Below, piece by piece: positions 1 to 11,592 of a stretch of 64,000 bases of DNA; position 1 is the stretch's first letter; the number at the start of each line of letters is the position of its first letter. Source of the stretch: an uncultured Rhodospirillaceae bacterium (GTDB taxonomy: Bacteria; Pseudomonadota; Alphaproteobacteria; Rhodospirillales; Rhodospirillaceae). The notes beneath the pieces were generated by a model that ran no database searches, had not been told where the DNA came from, and saw only the letters and a program-made list of their open reading frames with translations. The stretch lies in the NCBI GenBank assembly GCA_943787205.1, contig CALSLN010000016.1, forward strand, positions 62,001 through 126,000, given 5' to 3'. The translations under genes and the position numbers were made by a program.

Positions 1-393
1 ACGAATGGGTGCTTTGATCTCTTACATCCAGGCCATGTATCGCTACTCGAACAAGCGAAAGCTGCAAGCGATAAACTTATTGTGGGGTTGAATTCTGACG
101 CCTCCGTTCGTCGCCTTAAAGGCCCAGAGCGGCCGATTCAAAATGAGATCGCAAGGGCAACTGTTCTGGCCTCTATGGAGGCTGTTGACTTGGTTGTTGT
201 CTTTGACGATGACACGCCACTATCACTTATTGAAAATTTGCGGCCAGACGTTCTGGTCAAGGGGGCCGACTATGCGAAGGTTGATATCGTCGGTTCGGAG
301 CATGTTGAAGCGTACGGTGGACGGGTAATTCGCGCTGAATTGGTTGACTCTGTGTCGACAACCGCGACAATTGCTGCCCTAAAGGAGGGATAA
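1..393 (+). CDS. hldE: Bifunctional heptose kinase/adenylyltransferase HldE (or RfaE2), C-terminal nucleotidyltransferase part; 5' end outside window
   Basis: Frame 1 is open from base 1: [20 protein letters not shown]...[19 protein letters not shown]...VLVKGADY; HxGH cytidylyltransferase motif. Confidence 0.9.
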   Translation, partial: TNGCFDLLHPGHVSLLEQAKAASDKLIVGLNSDASVRRLKGPERPIQNEIARATVLASMEAVDLVVVFDDDTPLSLIENLRPDVLVKGADYAKVDIVGSEHVEAYGGRVIRAELVDSVSTTATIAALKEG

Positions 394-396
394 AGT

Positions 397-789
397 ATGC
401 GCAATTCATTTGTTCTGTTCGCGTTGACTGTAGCCTTGTCAGGCTGTGGAGCCATGGGTGAGTTTTTCCCAGACTTTGATCCGTCTAGTAGGGAGGGCGC
501 CTCCATGATGAATGACAGAGGTGGTCGTGGTGCAGCAGCTATGAATTCGGTCCGCCCCGAAACACTGATGGGTTGCCGTGGTCATGTATTAGCTCCGGCG
601 ATTGGAATGACTTTTGTCTCTTTTGGAGGGCAAGCGCCTTCGAATGGGCAATTCCTTCGTGAGGAAAGTCTGACGCCACCCTATCGCGTTCTTCCACCTG
701 GTGCTGCGACGACAATGGATAACGTGCCGTCACGTTTAAATGTCGACCTTGATCGCAATAACCGCATTGTGAATTTGCGCTGCGGTTAG
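397..789 (+). CDS. Hypothetical lipoprotein
   Basis: Signal peptide with lipobox-like LSGC (MRNSFVLFALTVALSGCGAMG); follows hldE by 3 nt. Confidence 0.6.
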   Translation: MRNSFVLFALTVALSGCGAMGEFFPDFDPSSREGASMMNDRGGRGAAAMNSVRPETLMGCRGHVLAPAIGMTFVSFGGQAPSNGQFLREESLTPPYRVLPPGAATTMDNVPSRLNVDLDRNNRIVNLRCG

Positions 790-794
790 GGCCG

Positions 795-1277
795 TTAATC
801 GCCTACCCGCGGATCCGCAAGTGCCATCAGGCGCTGACCAGCGCCATGGGCAAACCTAACAGTTAAAGCTTTGCGTCGACCTGGATGCAGTCGGTGGGGT
901 ATGGCTGGACGAACCACTGTTGCATGGTGATGATCAGCGACAATCACCCCGCATGTCTCAGGAAGTATTTTTAGTGGAAAATGATCCGGGACGGCGAACG
1001 AAAACCCGTCGCAATAGGGTACATAGTCAAGCCACTTATCGTCTGCGCGGAAATCCGCCACAGTGCTTTTCACCTCAATCATGACAATAGTCCCGTCGGG
1101 GGACAGCCCAGCTACATCGGCCCGGCGGCCGTTACCAAGTTTAAATTCTGTGAGGGCTGCATAGCCCAACTCTCCAAGCCACCGGCATACACCTCGTGTT
1201 ACGCCTGCCGTTATGGCGGCGGCGTCAGTATAGCGAATGACACGACTTTTTTGCCGGACAAGGGATTTGTTCATCAT
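795..1277 (-). CDS. mmcB: MmcB-family DNA repair protein
   Basis: [31 protein letters not shown]...[34 protein letters not shown] resembles alphaproteobacterial MmcB proteins. Confidence 0.75.
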   Translation of the reverse strand: MMNKSLVRQKSRVIRYTDAAAITAGVTRGVCRWLGELGYAALTEFKLGNGRRADVAGLSPDGTIVMIEVKSTVADFRADDKWLDYVPYCDGFSFAVPDHFPLKILPETCGVIVADHHHATVVRPAIPHRLHPGRRKALTVRFAHGAGQRLMALADPRVGD

Positions 1278-1417
1278 ATGTTCCTGTAGGTTTTACTTTA
1301 GGTAGCGGCGGTGTCACAGGCAAGTTTCTCGTTTCTAGCCAGGACTCTGCCACTTGTTCTGGCGGCCAAAAGGTTTATGGTGCGCCGCGTTTTACGATCC
1401 CAAAAAGGACTTCGGCT

Positions 1418-1960
1418 GTGGTTAGAGTGTTACGCGCCAAGCTGCATGGAATCCGGGTAACCGGGGCAGACCTGCACTACCATGGGTCGATTACGCTCGA
1501 TCCTGAGCATTGCGCTAAGGCAGGGCTTCATCCGACAGAATTTGTAGATGTTTGGAACAAAAACTCCGGCGCTCGTCTTACGACATACGTGATTTATGGA
1601 GAGCCGGGATCACGATGCTGCATTCTAAACGGTGCTGCGGCGCGGACATGCCAAATGGGCGATGAACTGATTCTTGCAGCGAGCTGCGATATGGAACCGT
1701 CAGAGCTTTATGGCCATAGTCCTCGAATATTGACGTTCACGCCGGGCAACGAAGTCGACCAAGTTTTGCAATATGACGTGTTTAAAAGCGATGATTTTGA
1801 GCACGATTTTCGCATTACGGATCTTAGCGAGGCTGAACAGCCTGTTAGCGTACACAACTATGCCAATGTCGACGTTAGAGCCATTCGCTCAGACCTTGAG
1901 GCGCAGGGCTGGTCGCGCAATGACATAGACGCGTTTATAGCTAAGCACCTGACTCGATAA
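1418..1960 (+). CDS. panD: Aspartate 1-decarboxylase with C-terminal extension of about 55-60 aa
   Basis: [21 protein letters not shown] (conserved Lys and Gly-Ser processing site), TTYVI, LNGAAA; 180 aa versus about 126 aa for typical PanD. Confidence 0.8.
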   Translation: MVRVLRAKLHGIRVTGADLHYHGSITLDPEHCAKAGLHPTEFVDVWNKNSGARLTTYVIYGEPGSRCCILNGAAARTCQMGDELILAASCDMEPSELYGHSPRILTFTPGNEVDQVLQYDVFKSDDFEHDFRITDLSEAEQPVSVHNYANVDVRAIRSDLEAQGWSRNDIDAFIAKHLTR

Positions 1961-2008
1961 CGATTTGAAGGTTCAGCGTTGCTTGAATAGACGCTCAAGC
2001 CTTACTCT

Positions 2009-2608
2009 ATGCGTATGAATACCTCATCTATTGAAATCCCTAGTCTCTCCTTGCCGATAAAAACCCGGCGTCTGACAATTCGAGAATACACAGACGATGA
2101 CTGGTCTGACGTATACGCCTACGTAAGAGAAGAGGCGTTCTGGAAATTCCAGGCCGGTGAGGCGCCGACGGAAGAGAAAGTAAAAGCGCTTATTCAATGG
2201 GCTGTGCGAGAACAAAAGATAGCGCCGCGCGTGAATTACTTTCTCGCTGTCACTGAGACAAATTCTGGCGATCTTATTGGCGAAGCCGTTTTGAAGTGTC
2301 TTCCGCCCGGCCATGGTCAGGGGGATGTTGGCTTTGGTATAGCTCGGTCACAGTGGCAGAAGGGATATGCGACCGAAGTTGCCCGCGCCTTGGTCGATGC
2401 GGGTTTCGAAAGACTTAAACTCAATCGCATTTCGGCGCAATGTGCGCCTGAGAACAAGGCTAGTATTCGCGTTATGCAGAAACTTGGTATGGCCCGCGAA
2501 GGACTCTTACGCGAACATTACCAAGCCGGCGGGAAATATTGGTCGAGTGTGATATACGCGTTGCTAGCTCGTGAGCACGAGAAAATAAAAACAAATACGA
2601 CCAAGTAA
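2009..2608 (+). CDS. GNAT family N-acetyltransferase (RimJ/RimL-like)
   Basis: IKTRRLTIREYTDDDW...GDVGFGIARSQWQKGYATEVARALVDAGFERLKLNRISAQCAPENKASIRVMQKLGM. Confidence 0.85.
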   Translation: MRMNTSSIEIPSLSLPIKTRRLTIREYTDDDWSDVYAYVREEAFWKFQAGEAPTEEKVKALIQWAVREQKIAPRVNYFLAVTETNSGDLIGEAVLKCLPPGHGQGDVGFGIARSQWQKGYATEVARALVDAGFERLKLNRISAQCAPENKASIRVMQKLGMAREGLLREHYQAGGKYWSSVIYALLAREHEKIKTNTTK

Positions 2609-2625
2609 AACGAACATAAATCGGT

Positions 2626-4023
2626 CTACTGACCAATCTTAATGCGGTCCACAAGTTCTTTTACTGTTGGAACGAATCCATCCTTGTACCAAGGGTCTTG
2701 AGTGAATCTATAGGCGTTGTGCCCTGCAAACATAAGTTCTTGGTCTACTTCGCCATCGTGGACAATGTTTTGTAGGGTTTTCTGAATACAGAAAGAGCGT
2801 GGATCAGCTTTGCGACCGGTAGAGCCCTTGTCGTTTTCTGCCCAGTTAGAAAATTGGCACGCGGATAGGCAGCCCATGCACGCGATCTGATCTGCGCGGA
2901 TTTCTTCCGCTTTATCGGAAGAAACATAGATCAAAGTAGAATCTGGAGTCTTAAGGGTATCCGTCCTGCCTTCAGCGACCCAGCGGTCTGCCAGCGTTTT
3001 GTCTTCAGCTGTTACAAATACTTCTCGTTTCCGCGCACCGACGCCCAGGGCTGTGTCGTGTGCCCCCACAGGTTCGGGAGAATAAGAAATTTGATGCTCT
3101 GACCGCTGAACCAATTCCTCGATGAAATCATTCTTAACGGCAGACGAATAAAACCCAGTTGGGCTAAATTTATGAAGCAGTACGTCTCCTGGATCCAGCG
3201 TTAGCAGACGCTTCTTCCATTGATCGGAAATTTCACTTTCTTGGGTGAGTAGAGGGCGCGTGCCGAATTGGAAACATATGGGCCCAACCTCGGGGTTATC
3301 GAGCCAATCTTCCCATTCACTAAGCCACCAGACACCGCCAGCCATAACGATCGGTACGTCATTGAGGCCCGCTTCGTTCATAACTTTTCTTAGGGCTACG
3401 ACACGCGGGTATGGATCTTCAGGGGTTTTCGGATCTTCTGAATTTGACAAACCATTGTGTCCACCGGCAAGCCAAGGGTCTTCGTAAACAACACCGCCCA
3501 AGTACTCAGAACATTTATGGTAGGCCCGTTTCCACAACGCGCGGAAAGCCCGTGCAGAAGAAATAATGGGGTAATAATAGATACCGTATTGTGTTGCGAT
3601 TTCGGCCAAACGATAGGGCATTCCAGCACCGCACGTTACGCCATGCACCATGTCGCCACACTTCTCCATGATGCCATGGAGCACGCGCTCAGCGCCGCCC
3701 ATTTCCCACAAGACGTTAACGTGCAGTCGGCCTGCGCCATTTCTGGTTTCGTGGGCAATTCGCGCTTGTGCAATACCACCATCGATCGCGTATTTAACGA
3801 GTTCTTCGTGGCGTTCCTTGCGCGTCCGACCGCTATAAGTCTGCGGCAAAATACTTCCGTCATCCTTGAACGAATCTGCATTTACACCTGAGAAAGTGCC
3901 GATGCCACCGGCGGCGGCCCATGCTCCTGAACTTAGTCCGGTCGATACCGCAACACCTTTTCCACCTTCAATAAGTGGGTAGGTTTCGGCGCCAGAAATC
4001 ATAAATGGGTTGAGTGTTTTCAC
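2626..4023 (-). CDS. Nitronate monooxygenase / 2-nitropropane dioxygenase-like flavoprotein with C-terminal Cys cluster
   Basis: VTCGAGMPYRLAE, DPWLAGGHNGLSN, VPIVMAGGVWW, FGTRPLLTQESEI; C-terminal CMGCLSACQF...FC. Confidence 0.75.
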   Translation of the reverse strand: MKTLNPFMISGAETYPLIEGGKGVAVSTGLSSGAWAAAGGIGTFSGVNADSFKDDGSILPQTYSGRTRKERHEELVKYAIDGGIAQARIAHETRNGAGRLHVNVLWEMGGAERVLHGIMEKCGDMVHGVTCGAGMPYRLAEIATQYGIYYYPIISSARAFRALWKRAYHKCSEYLGGVVYEDPWLAGGHNGLSNSEDPKTPEDPYPRVVALRKVMNEAGLNDVPIVMAGGVWWLSEWEDWLDNPEVGPICFQFGTRPLLTQESEISDQWKKRLLTLDPGDVLLHKFSPTGFYSSAVKNDFIEELVQRSEHQISYSPEPVGAHDTALGVGARKREVFVTAEDKTLADRWVAEGRTDTLKTPDSTLIYVSSDKAEEIRADQIACMGCLSACQFSNWAENDKGSTGRKADPRSFCIQKTLQNIVHDGEVDQELMFAGHNAYRFTQDPWYKDGFVPTVKELVDRIKIGQ

Positions 4024-4104
4024 GCGGTGTCCTCTCCAGTGGGCTGCTTCACGTTCTGTCAGCCCGTGCCGCTGTTGTGTTTAAAATATAAGGGTTTCCG
4101 CTCT

Positions 4105-4854
4105 CTAAACCAAATCGTGTTTAATAAGGGCGGGTCTCAATTCTTGAGGAACGTCCGTACACAGACTGCTAACACCCCATTGGATCAGTTTTCTTGCTTG
4201 ATCCAAATCGTTCACCGTCCACGCCATAACTTCTAGGCCTGCGGCCACCATGGATGCCGCTTGATCAGCGGTTAGGCGGTCTGAATTGGGACACACAATG
4301 GTTGCCCCAAGGGCATCAATTGCTTCTGTCCAATCTTCCGGCAAAAGTTCAAAGCACAGGCCACGTGGCCACTCTGGCATCGCGTCTTTTGCTGCTGCCA
4401 AAGCAACCCTAGAAAAACTTGTTATTACGGGTGGTTGTTTGTCGGACGGCCAACACTCTGAGGCGACAGCAAGTGTAATTTGAGCTGTTTCGACTTCTCG
4501 CCCAGGGTCAGGTTTGAGCTCTATATCTGCGCTAAGACCGAGCGACTCTATGAGATCAATGGTTTCTTCAAGGGTTGGCACGACTTCGCCAGAGAATGTT
4601 GGGTCGAACCAACTTCCTGCGTCGAGGCCACTTACAGATTCTAACGTCGATTCGGATAACAGTCCTATGCCATCAGTCGTTCGCTCTAAACTGGCATCAT
4701 GAATGATGACGGGGCGATTATCGAAAGTCAGTGCAACATCGAACTCGATAGCTGTAACGCCAGCCGCCGCCGCCGCCTTAAATGACGCCAGAGTGTTCTC
4801 TGGTGCCAAGTGAGGCGCGCCGCGATGGCCAACGATACGTGGCAGCAAGCTCAT
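4105..4854 (-). CDS. ugpQ: Glycerophosphodiester phosphodiesterase
   Basis: IVGHRGAPHLAPENTLASFKAAAAAGVTAIEFDVALTFDNRPVIIHDASLERTTDG. Confidence 0.9.
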   Translation of the reverse strand: MSLLPRIVGHRGAPHLAPENTLASFKAAAAAGVTAIEFDVALTFDNRPVIIHDASLERTTDGIGLLSESTLESVSGLDAGSWFDPTFSGEVVPTLEETIDLIESLGLSADIELKPDPGREVETAQITLAVASECWPSDKQPPVITSFSRVALAAAKDAMPEWPRGLCFELLPEDWTEAIDALGATIVCPNSDRLTADQAASMVAAGLEVMAWTVNDLDQARKLIQWGVSSLCTDVPQELRPALIKHDLV

Positions 4855-4880
4855 AGCGTGCGTTCGCGCTACTGTATGCT

Positions 4881-7031
4881 TTAGCTATCAGCAGGAGCGT
4901 CTGCTGCTGCCTTCTCGGTTTCTTTACCGTCGATATCTTCACCGGTCTCTTGATCGACCCGCTTCATCGACAGCTTAACCTTGCCGCGATCATCAACGGC
5001 TAAGCACTTAACCTTGACGGTATCGCCTTCGTTGACAACATCAGAAACTTTCTCGACCCGCCGCGGTGCAAGCTCAGAAATATGAACCAAGCCGTCACGT
5101 TTGCCGAGGAAGTTTACGAATGCACCGAAGTCCATCAGCTTGACGACCTTGCCCGTATAGATGACACCAACTTCCGCTTCCGCGATGATGTCACGAATCC
5201 GGCCTACCGCATCATCTGTTGCAGCTTGGTCAGCTGACGCAACCTTAACGGTGCCATCATCATCGATGTCGATTTTACACCCGGTTTCTTCTTGGATTTC
5301 GCGGATGACTTTACCGCCGGTGCCGATGATGTCGCGGATCTTGTCCTTAGGCACGCTCAACGTGGTAATGCGCGGCGCGTGGCCTGAGACCTGCTCGCGA
5401 GACGACGTAATGGCGTTACTCATCTCGCCAAGAATGTGGAGGCGGCCGCCTTTGGCTTGATTGAGGGCAATCTCCATGATGTCTTTGGTAATGGATGTGA
5501 TCTTGATATCCATTTGCAGAGACGTGATGCCTTGATCCGTGCCTGCGACTTTGAAGTCCATATCTCCGAGATGGTCTTCATCCCCGAGAATGTCGGACAG
5601 GACAGCGAAATCATCACCTTCTTTAATTAAGCCCATCGCAATACCGGCGACCGGACGACCTAAGGGTACACCGGCATCCATAAGTGCGAGTGACGTGCCA
5701 CAAACTGTGGCCATCGAAGACGAGCCGTTGGATTCGGTGATCTCAGAAACGACCCGCAACGTGTATGGGAAGTCTTCCTTTGACGGCAGCAAGGGACGAA
5801 TGGCGCGCCATGCAAGTTTACCATGGCCGACTTCACGACGACCCGTTCCACCCATGCGGCCCGTTTCGCCAACTGAGTATGGAGGGAAGTTGTAATGCAA
5901 CATGAAGTTTTCGCGGAACTCACCTTCAAGAGCATCGATGATTTGCTCGTCTCTTCCCGTGCCAAGCGTTGCCGTTACGAGTGCTTGTGTTTCACCACGG
6001 GTGAACAGCGCTGAGCCGTGTGCGCGACGCAACACACCAACTTCCGATTCGATCTGACGAACGTCTACGGTTGTACGACCATCGATGCGTTTGCCTGTCT
6101 TGAGAATGCTGCCGCGAACAATGTCTTGCTCCATTGACTTGAAGACTTTTCCGGCAACGGCCAATTCTGCCGTGTTGTCTCCCAGACTTTCAGTTGCCTT
6201 ACGTTTGGCAGCTGCCAGTGCTTCTTGCCGGTCTTGTTTAACCTGCATCTGGTAAGCAGCTTCAATATCACCAGTGAATGCGGCAAACTTCCCCTTAACT
6301 GTCGTGATTTCGGCAGGGGGCTCTGCAATATCAAAAGGCTCTTTAGCGCACATCTCGGCTAGTCCAATAATACCGTCGATGATTGCTTGCATCTCGTTGT
6401 GGCCGTAGTTAACGGCGCCAAGCATGATTTCTTCTGAGAGTTCATTCGCTTGGCTTTCAACCATCAACACGCCTTCGCGGGTTCCAGCAAGCACAAGGTC
6501 CAGATCGGAATCAGCAACGTCACCCATAAGCGGGTTCAATATAAATTCACCATCTTTGTATCCAACGCGGGCAGCGCCGATTGGGCCAAGGAATGGGATG
6601 CCTGAAATAGTAAGGGCGGCTGAGGCCCCGATCAATGCGATGACGTCCGGGTCATTCTCTAGATCGTGCGAGAGAACAGTACAGACGACTTGTGTCTCGT
6701 TGCGATAGCTTTCATGGAAGAGCGGACGCAATGGTCGGTCAATCAAACGGGAGACTAAGGTTTCTTTTTCAGTCGGCCGTCCTTCACGTTTGAAGAAGCC
6801 GCCTGGGATTTTACCGGCGGCGTATGTTTTCTCTTGGTAATTGACGGTGAGTGGGAAGAAGTCGATGCCAGGCTTTGGTGAGCGCTGGCCGACTGCTGTA
6901 CACAATACAGATGTTTCTCCGTACGTAGCGATCACGGCCCCATTGGCTTGTCGCGCAATCTTTCCGGTTTCCAGAACCAGCGTTCGTCCGCCCCATTCGA
7001 TTTCTTTGCGGAACGTTTTAAACATAGACAT
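4881..7031 (-). CDS. pnp: Polyribonucleotide nucleotidyltransferase (PNPase)
   Basis: Full-length 716 aa with RNase PH, KH ([17 protein letters not shown]) and S1 domains. Confidence 0.98.
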   Translation of the reverse strand: MSMFKTFRKEIEWGGRTLVLETGKIARQANGAVIATYGETSVLCTAVGQRSPKPGIDFFPLTVNYQEKTYAAGKIPGGFFKREGRPTEKETLVSRLIDRPLRPLFHESYRNETQVVCTVLSHDLENDPDVIALIGASAALTISGIPFLGPIGAARVGYKDGEFILNPLMGDVADSDLDLVLAGTREGVLMVESQANELSEEIMLGAVNYGHNEMQAIIDGIIGLAEMCAKEPFDIAEPPAEITTVKGKFAAFTGDIEAAYQMQVKQDRQEALAAAKRKATESLGDNTAELAVAGKVFKSMEQDIVRGSILKTGKRIDGRTTVDVRQIESEVGVLRRAHGSALFTRGETQALVTATLGTGRDEQIIDALEGEFRENFMLHYNFPPYSVGETGRMGGTGRREVGHGKLAWRAIRPLLPSKEDFPYTLRVVSEITESNGSSSMATVCGTSLALMDAGVPLGRPVAGIAMGLIKEGDDFAVLSDILGDEDHLGDMDFKVAGTDQGITSLQMDIKITSITKDIMEIALNQAKGGRLHILGEMSNAITSSREQVSGHAPRITTLSVPKDKIRDIIGTGGKVIREIQEETGCKIDIDDDGTVKVASADQAATDDAVGRIRDIIAEAEVGVIYTGKVVKLMDFGAFVNFLGKRDGLVHISELAPRRVEKVSDVVNEGDTVKVKCLAVDDRGKVKLSMKRVDQETGEDIDGKETEKAAADAPADS

Positions 7032-7181
7032 ATCAGGATTTCCTTTTCCTACAGACCGGCACCAAAATGTGCGTGCCGCAGTGTCTCCATGACACGCGGC
7101 TATCGGTCCCCTACAGGCAGCGGTGTTCTAAATACTCTTGAAGCCCGGCCGTCCGCTGCACATCGGCAAACAGCGTCAACC

Positions 7182-7202
7182 AGACCCGGCTCATCCGGGT
7201 CT
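7182..7202 (-). promoter_or_regulatory. Hairpin in rpsO-pnp intergenic region (candidate pnp leader stem-loop or rpsO 3' end)
   Basis: Perfect inverted repeat agacccgg-ctcat-ccgggtct plus one further pair. Confidence 0.5.
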
Positions 7203-7270
7203 GACCGCTGCTTAATCCGACTCTGGCAGGCCAGTTCATTCGGGTGTTCGGTTCGCGTGAGCGCAACCGT

Positions 7271-7540
7271 TTAGCGCCTGAGACCCAAGCGCCCAATCAG
7301 CGTTTCATAACGCTTCTGTGATTTCTTTTTTGTGTAGTCGAGCAAGCGTCGACGTTGGCCGACCATCATAAGAAGGCCACGGCGTGAGTGATTGTCTTTG
7401 CCGTGGGTTTTTAAATGGTCGGTGAGGTTCACAATGCGCTCAGTCAGAATTGCGACTTGTACTTCTGGTGACCCAGTATCGCTGTCCTTGGTGGCATATT
7501 CTTTGATGAGTTCTTGTTTGCGATCAGCTGTAATCGACAT
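7271..7540 (-). CDS. rpsO: 30S ribosomal protein S15
   Basis: [36 protein letters not shown]...[21 protein letters not shown]. Confidence 0.98.
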   Translation of the reverse strand: MSITADRKQELIKEYATKDSDTGSPEVQVAILTERIVNLTDHLKTHGKDNHSRRGLLMMVGQRRRLLDYTKKKSQKRYETLIGRLGLRR

Positions 7541-7560
7541 CGGAGACTCCTTAAATCTAC

Positions 7561-8490
7561 TCAGGTGTTCAAAACACGCACGGGCTTAACAAGACCGTCC
7601 GCAACCATGGCAACTGCAATCAACCGATCCCCGCACACTGCCTGAACGGCAGCGCCTGGCGTTAGTCCGCTTATGGGGGTGCGGTTGGCCACGGCAAATA
7701 AAGAAATAGATTGTCCGTGGCTCATGCGGCGGGCCTCTTCCTCAGTCAGGGCCAGAGCCGGGATGTCGTCCAGCACGGTCGCAACAGGGAGAAGGATCCC
7801 AGAGCCGGCGGCTTTATGCCCTAAAGACTCTAGTTTATCCAGGGAAATCGCCACTTTTTCATCAAAGGGTCCGCAACGGGTCCGGCGTAGGGTCGCAATA
7901 TGTCCACAGGTTCCCAGGGTCTGAGCTAAATCTCTAATGAGGGCCCGAATATATGTTCCTTTTCCGCAATCCACCTCGAATTGGGCACGGTCTGGGCCTA
8001 GATCGGTATTTACTCTCACAAAACGATCAATTCGGACCGTTCTTGGCTTCAGATCCACCTCTTTGTTGGCGCGGGCAAGGTTGTATGCCCGCTCACCGTC
8101 AATTTTGATGGCAGAGTATTGCGGGGGAATCTGCTGAATTTCACCTAAAAAACCGCTCAAAGCGTCTTCAATAGCCGCAGGCTCGGGACGAACGTCGGAG
8201 GTTTCCGTTACGCCCCCTTCTCGGTCGTCAGTCGCCGTAGCAACGCCCCATATAGCCTCGAAAGTATAGCTTTTCTTCGCGTCCATCGCGTAAGAGACGG
8301 TTTTCGTGGCTTCACCAAAGGCGATGGGCAGAATGCCAGTTGCCAGCGGGTCTAGCGTTCCACCGTGACCTGCTTTAGCGGCGTCTAGAAACCGTCTTGC
8401 CTTACCTAGGGCTTGAGTTGATGTCAGGCCAAGCGGTTTATCGAGCGCCAGCCACCCTGATATGGCTTGGCCACGTCGCTTACGCGCCAT
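7561..8490 (-). CDS. truB: tRNA pseudouridine(55) synthase TruB
   Basis: [17 protein letters not shown]...[24 protein letters not shown]. Confidence 0.97.
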   Translation of the reverse strand: MARKRRGQAISGWLALDKPLGLTSTQALGKARRFLDAAKAGHGGTLDPLATGILPIAFGEATKTVSYAMDAKKSYTFEAIWGVATATDDREGGVTETSDVRPEPAAIEDALSGFLGEIQQIPPQYSAIKIDGERAYNLARANKEVDLKPRTVRIDRFVRVNTDLGPDRAQFEVDCGKGTYIRALIRDLAQTLGTCGHIATLRRTRCGPFDEKVAISLDKLESLGHKAAGSGILLPVATVLDDIPALALTEEEARRMSHGQSISLFAVANRTPISGLTPGAAVQAVCGDRLIAVAMVADGLVKPVRVLNT

Positions 8491-8926
8491 CGACCGGAGC
8501 CTCTGGGCCGGTTTCGTCTTCCGAAGAGGAGGGGTCGTCGGTACGCTCTAGGTCGCGCGCGACTTCTGGGCGATGAAGAAGTGTGTCGATGTGCTGCGCC
8601 TCATCGAATGTTGTGTCTGACGCAAAATGCAGTTCCGGCACGTGTCTTAATCGGATTCGCTTACCGAGTTCGCGGCGCAGAAAAGATTTAACGCGACCTA
8701 GACCCGCAAGAACCGTTGTCATATCTCCTCCACCGAGGCGCATGACATAGACTGTCGCGTGTTTTAGGTCTGGGCTTGAGTCTACTTGAGTCACCGTTAG
8801 GGTGACGTCAAACAGGTCAGGATCCCTGAACGTTTCTCTCTCGATGATTTCAGCCAGTGTGTGTCGCAGGGTTTCCCCCACGCGCAATTGCCGCTGGCTT
8901 GGCAGGCGGGCTCCGGTTCGTGCCAT
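8480..8926 (-). CDS. rbfA: Ribosome-binding factor A
   Basis: RQLRVGETLRHTLAEIIERE...VTQVDSSPDLKHATVYV; start set at ATG 8926, preceded by gagga. Confidence 0.92.
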   Translation of the reverse strand: MARTGARLPSQRQLRVGETLRHTLAEIIERETFRDPDLFDVTLTVTQVDSSPDLKHATVYVMRLGGGDMTTVLAGLGRVKSFLRRELGKRIRLRHVPELHFASDTTFDEAQHIDTLLHRPEVARDLERTDDPSSSEDETGPEAPVDGA

Positions 8927-8965
8927 GTGAGTTCCTCGTGCCCGGCACACTGTGCCGGGATTGGG

Positions 8966-11515
8966 CTAAAGCTCTACTGCAACCTGCTCGAGTTCAAAGC
9001 ACTCGATCCGGTCGCCCACTTGTATGTCTTGATAGTTCGCGAAGGCAGCTCCACATTCGGTACCCTCACGCACTTCTTTGACGTCGTCTTTGAAGCGCTT
9101 GAGCTGTGATAGGTCACCTTCGTGTATGACTACATCATCGCGCAGAAGGCGAACTTTGCAGCCCTTCTTGATCGTACCTTCAGTGACGATACAACCGGCG
9201 ACCTTTCCGACCTTGGATACAGCAAAGACTTCTTTGATGTCTGCGTAGCCGAGGAAGCTCTCGCGGTATTTCGGAGACAAGCGACCAGAGAATACGCCTT
9301 TAATGTCATCTGCAACATTGTAGATAATTGAATAGTACCGTACGTCGACATTGTCGCGTTTGGCGATGGCGCGGGCTTGTGTGTTAGCGCGGACATTGAA
9401 TCCAATAATCACAGCCTTAGAGGCGACAGCCAGGGTGACGTCCGACTCGTTAATTGGCCCGACTGCGCCATGGATAACTTTCACTTGCGATTCGTCGGTG
9501 CTAATTTTCTCAAGCGTGTTCGTCAACGCTTCCACTGAACCTTGGACGTCGCCCTTAATAACAACAGGCAAGTCTTCGTTTTCGCCGGCTTGGACTTTCG
9601 CAAACATTTGTTCCATCGTGCTTGCGCTACCAGCCGCAGTGGCGTCGCGAATCTTGCGAGCTCTAAAGTCTGCAACTTCGCGTGCGCGAGCTTCTTCTTC
9701 GACAACGATGAAGTCGTCACCAGCGCGCGGCGTTCCATTAAAGCCGAGCACTTCGACAGGGGCGGACGGCAGAGCAGATTTAATCTGCTTGCCCTGATCA
9801 TTAACTAGAGCGCGTACGCGACCCCATTCAGAACCAGAAACAAATATGTCGCCAACTGCCAGCGTTCCGCGTTGGACAAGAACAGTTGCGACGGAACCCT
9901 TACCTGTTTCCATCCTCGCTTCTACAATCACGCCTTCAGCGGCACGGTCTGGATTTGCTTTCAGGTCCAAAAGCTCTGCCTGCAACTGAATAGCGTCCAG
10001 CAATTTATCCAGGTTCAACTTTTCTGTGGCCGAAACCTCAACGGTTAGCGTTTCGCCACCCATTTCCTCAACGACAACTTCATGGCTAAGTAGCTCTTGG
10101 CGCACACGATCTGGCGTCGCATCCGGCTTGTCCATTTTATTGATGGCAATAATCATCGGCACTTCTGCCGCTTGTGCATGCTTAATGGCTTCGATGGTCT
10201 GCGGCATAATGCCGTCATCTGCAGCGACGACAAGGACGACGATGTCTGTGGCTTGGGCGCCGCGCGCGCGCATTGCTGAGAACGCTTCGTGGCCTGGAGT
10301 GTCGAGAAATGTGAGTCTTTTATCGTTAGGTAGGCGCACTTGATATGCGCCGATGTGTTGTGTGATACCGCCGGCCTCACCTGAAACAACGTCAGCTTTT
10401 CGCAGAGCATCAAGCAAGGATGTTTTGCCGTGATCAACATGACCCATGACCGTTACTACAGCAGGACGTGAGTCAGTAGCATCGTCATTGTCGGGCCCAT
10501 TGCTTAGGCCGGTCAAAACATCGTCCTCAGAAACTCGTTTGATCTTGTGGCCGAATTCTTGCGCGACCAGTTCTGCTGTGTCTGCGTCAATCACTTCGTT
10601 GATCGTTGCCATAATGCCAAGTTTCATCAGTGTCTTTATAACGTTACCCGAACGTTCCGCCATTCGGTTGGAAAATTCTTGTACCGTAATGTTCTCAGGT
10701 ACCGTTACCTCGCGGACAATCTTTTCAGATGGCATCGAAGTTCTTTGCTGCTGCATCTGTTTGCGACGTTCTTTTTCTTGAGCACGACGCAGTGCGGCCA
10801 TCGAACGACCTCGTTCAATTTGGTCGTTCCCTTCGAGTGCCGCGGAGATTGTTAGCTTGCCGGACCGACGTCGCTGGTCGGCACCCTTCTTGGCGGGTTG
10901 TTTGTTGCCTAATTTTGCTTGCTTACGCGCTTTTTCTTCATCTGTTTCAGTCGGACGGCGGTGTGCAGCAGATCGATCGACAGGTTTATCCGGATCTGGC
11001 GGGATAACTGGCTCAATTGGAATGTCTGCCGGTGCTTCTGGTTGCTCGGCCGTTTCTTCGATTGCAGTCGCGTTTTGAGCTTCAGCCTCAGCTTCCGCTT
11101 CTTCTTTTGACATCTTGGCCAAACGTTCTTCTGCGATTACCCGAAGTTCGTCGGCTTCCTTGCGATCTTCTTCCTCTGCACGTTTGGCATCTTGCAGAAC
11201 TTTAAGTCGGTGCGCTGTCTCTTCAGCACTTAACTTGCGTTGAACAGTATCGGCAGCCACTTCGGCGCTGGCTTTCTTAGGCAAGCTTGGTGCTTGAGAT
11301 TTTACCTCTTGGACCTTGCCGTCAGCGCCCATCTCGAACTGGCGTTTCCGCTTGCGTTCGACCTGGACCACTTTGGTGCGGCCATGCGAAAAGCTCTGGC
11401 GGACCTGACCGGTCTCAACCGTTTTTTTCAACTCGAGCTTGCCGCGACCAAGGGTCAAAGGCTTCTTTGCTTCGTTCGCCATACCGTTTTGTACCATTCT
11501 GTTCTGGAAGCCCAT
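8966..11515 (-). CDS. infB: Translation initiation factor IF-2
   Basis: [21 protein letters not shown]-domain; 849 aa. Confidence 0.98.
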   Translation of the reverse strand: MGFQNRMVQNGMANEAKKPLTLGRGKLELKKTVETGQVRQSFSHGRTKVVQVERKRKRQFEMGADGKVQEVKSQAPSLPKKASAEVAADTVQRKLSAEETAHRLKVLQDAKRAEEEDRKEADELRVIAEERLAKMSKEEAEAEAEAQNATAIEETAEQPEAPADIPIEPVIPPDPDKPVDRSAAHRRPTETDEEKARKQAKLGNKQPAKKGADQRRRSGKLTISAALEGNDQIERGRSMAALRRAQEKERRKQMQQQRTSMPSEKIVREVTVPENITVQEFSNRMAERSGNVIKTLMKLGIMATINEVIDADTAELVAQEFGHKIKRVSEDDVLTGLSNGPDNDDATDSRPAVVTVMGHVDHGKTSLLDALRKADVVSGEAGGITQHIGAYQVRLPNDKRLTFLDTPGHEAFSAMRARGAQATDIVVLVVAADDGIMPQTIEAIKHAQAAEVPMIIAINKMDKPDATPDRVRQELLSHEVVVEEMGGETLTVEVSATEKLNLDKLLDAIQLQAELLDLKANPDRAAEGVIVEARMETGKGSVATVLVQRGTLAVGDIFVSGSEWGRVRALVNDQGKQIKSALPSAPVEVLGFNGTPRAGDDFIVVEEEARAREVADFRARKIRDATAAGSASTMEQMFAKVQAGENEDLPVVIKGDVQGSVEALTNTLEKISTDESQVKVIHGAVGPINESDVTLAVASKAVIIGFNVRANTQARAIAKRDNVDVRYYSIIYNVADDIKGVFSGRLSPKYRESFLGYADIKEVFAVSKVGKVAGCIVTEGTIKKGCKVRLLRDDVVIHEGDLSQLKRFKDDVKEVREGTECGAAFANYQDIQVGDRIECFELEQVAVEL

Positions 11516-11592
11516 GCTTCCCTAAACCGTCGTCTAATATTCTCTCGTAGAGCGCTAGCAATCCAAGTATGGCGCTAAGCCCTTTGGTGCCA

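Noticed and set aside
10026-11578. Many long plus-strand ORFs antisense to infB, pnp and nusA
   Set aside because: Low-complexity Ser/Arg-rich products typical of antisense frames in GC-rich codon usage; no homology recognised.
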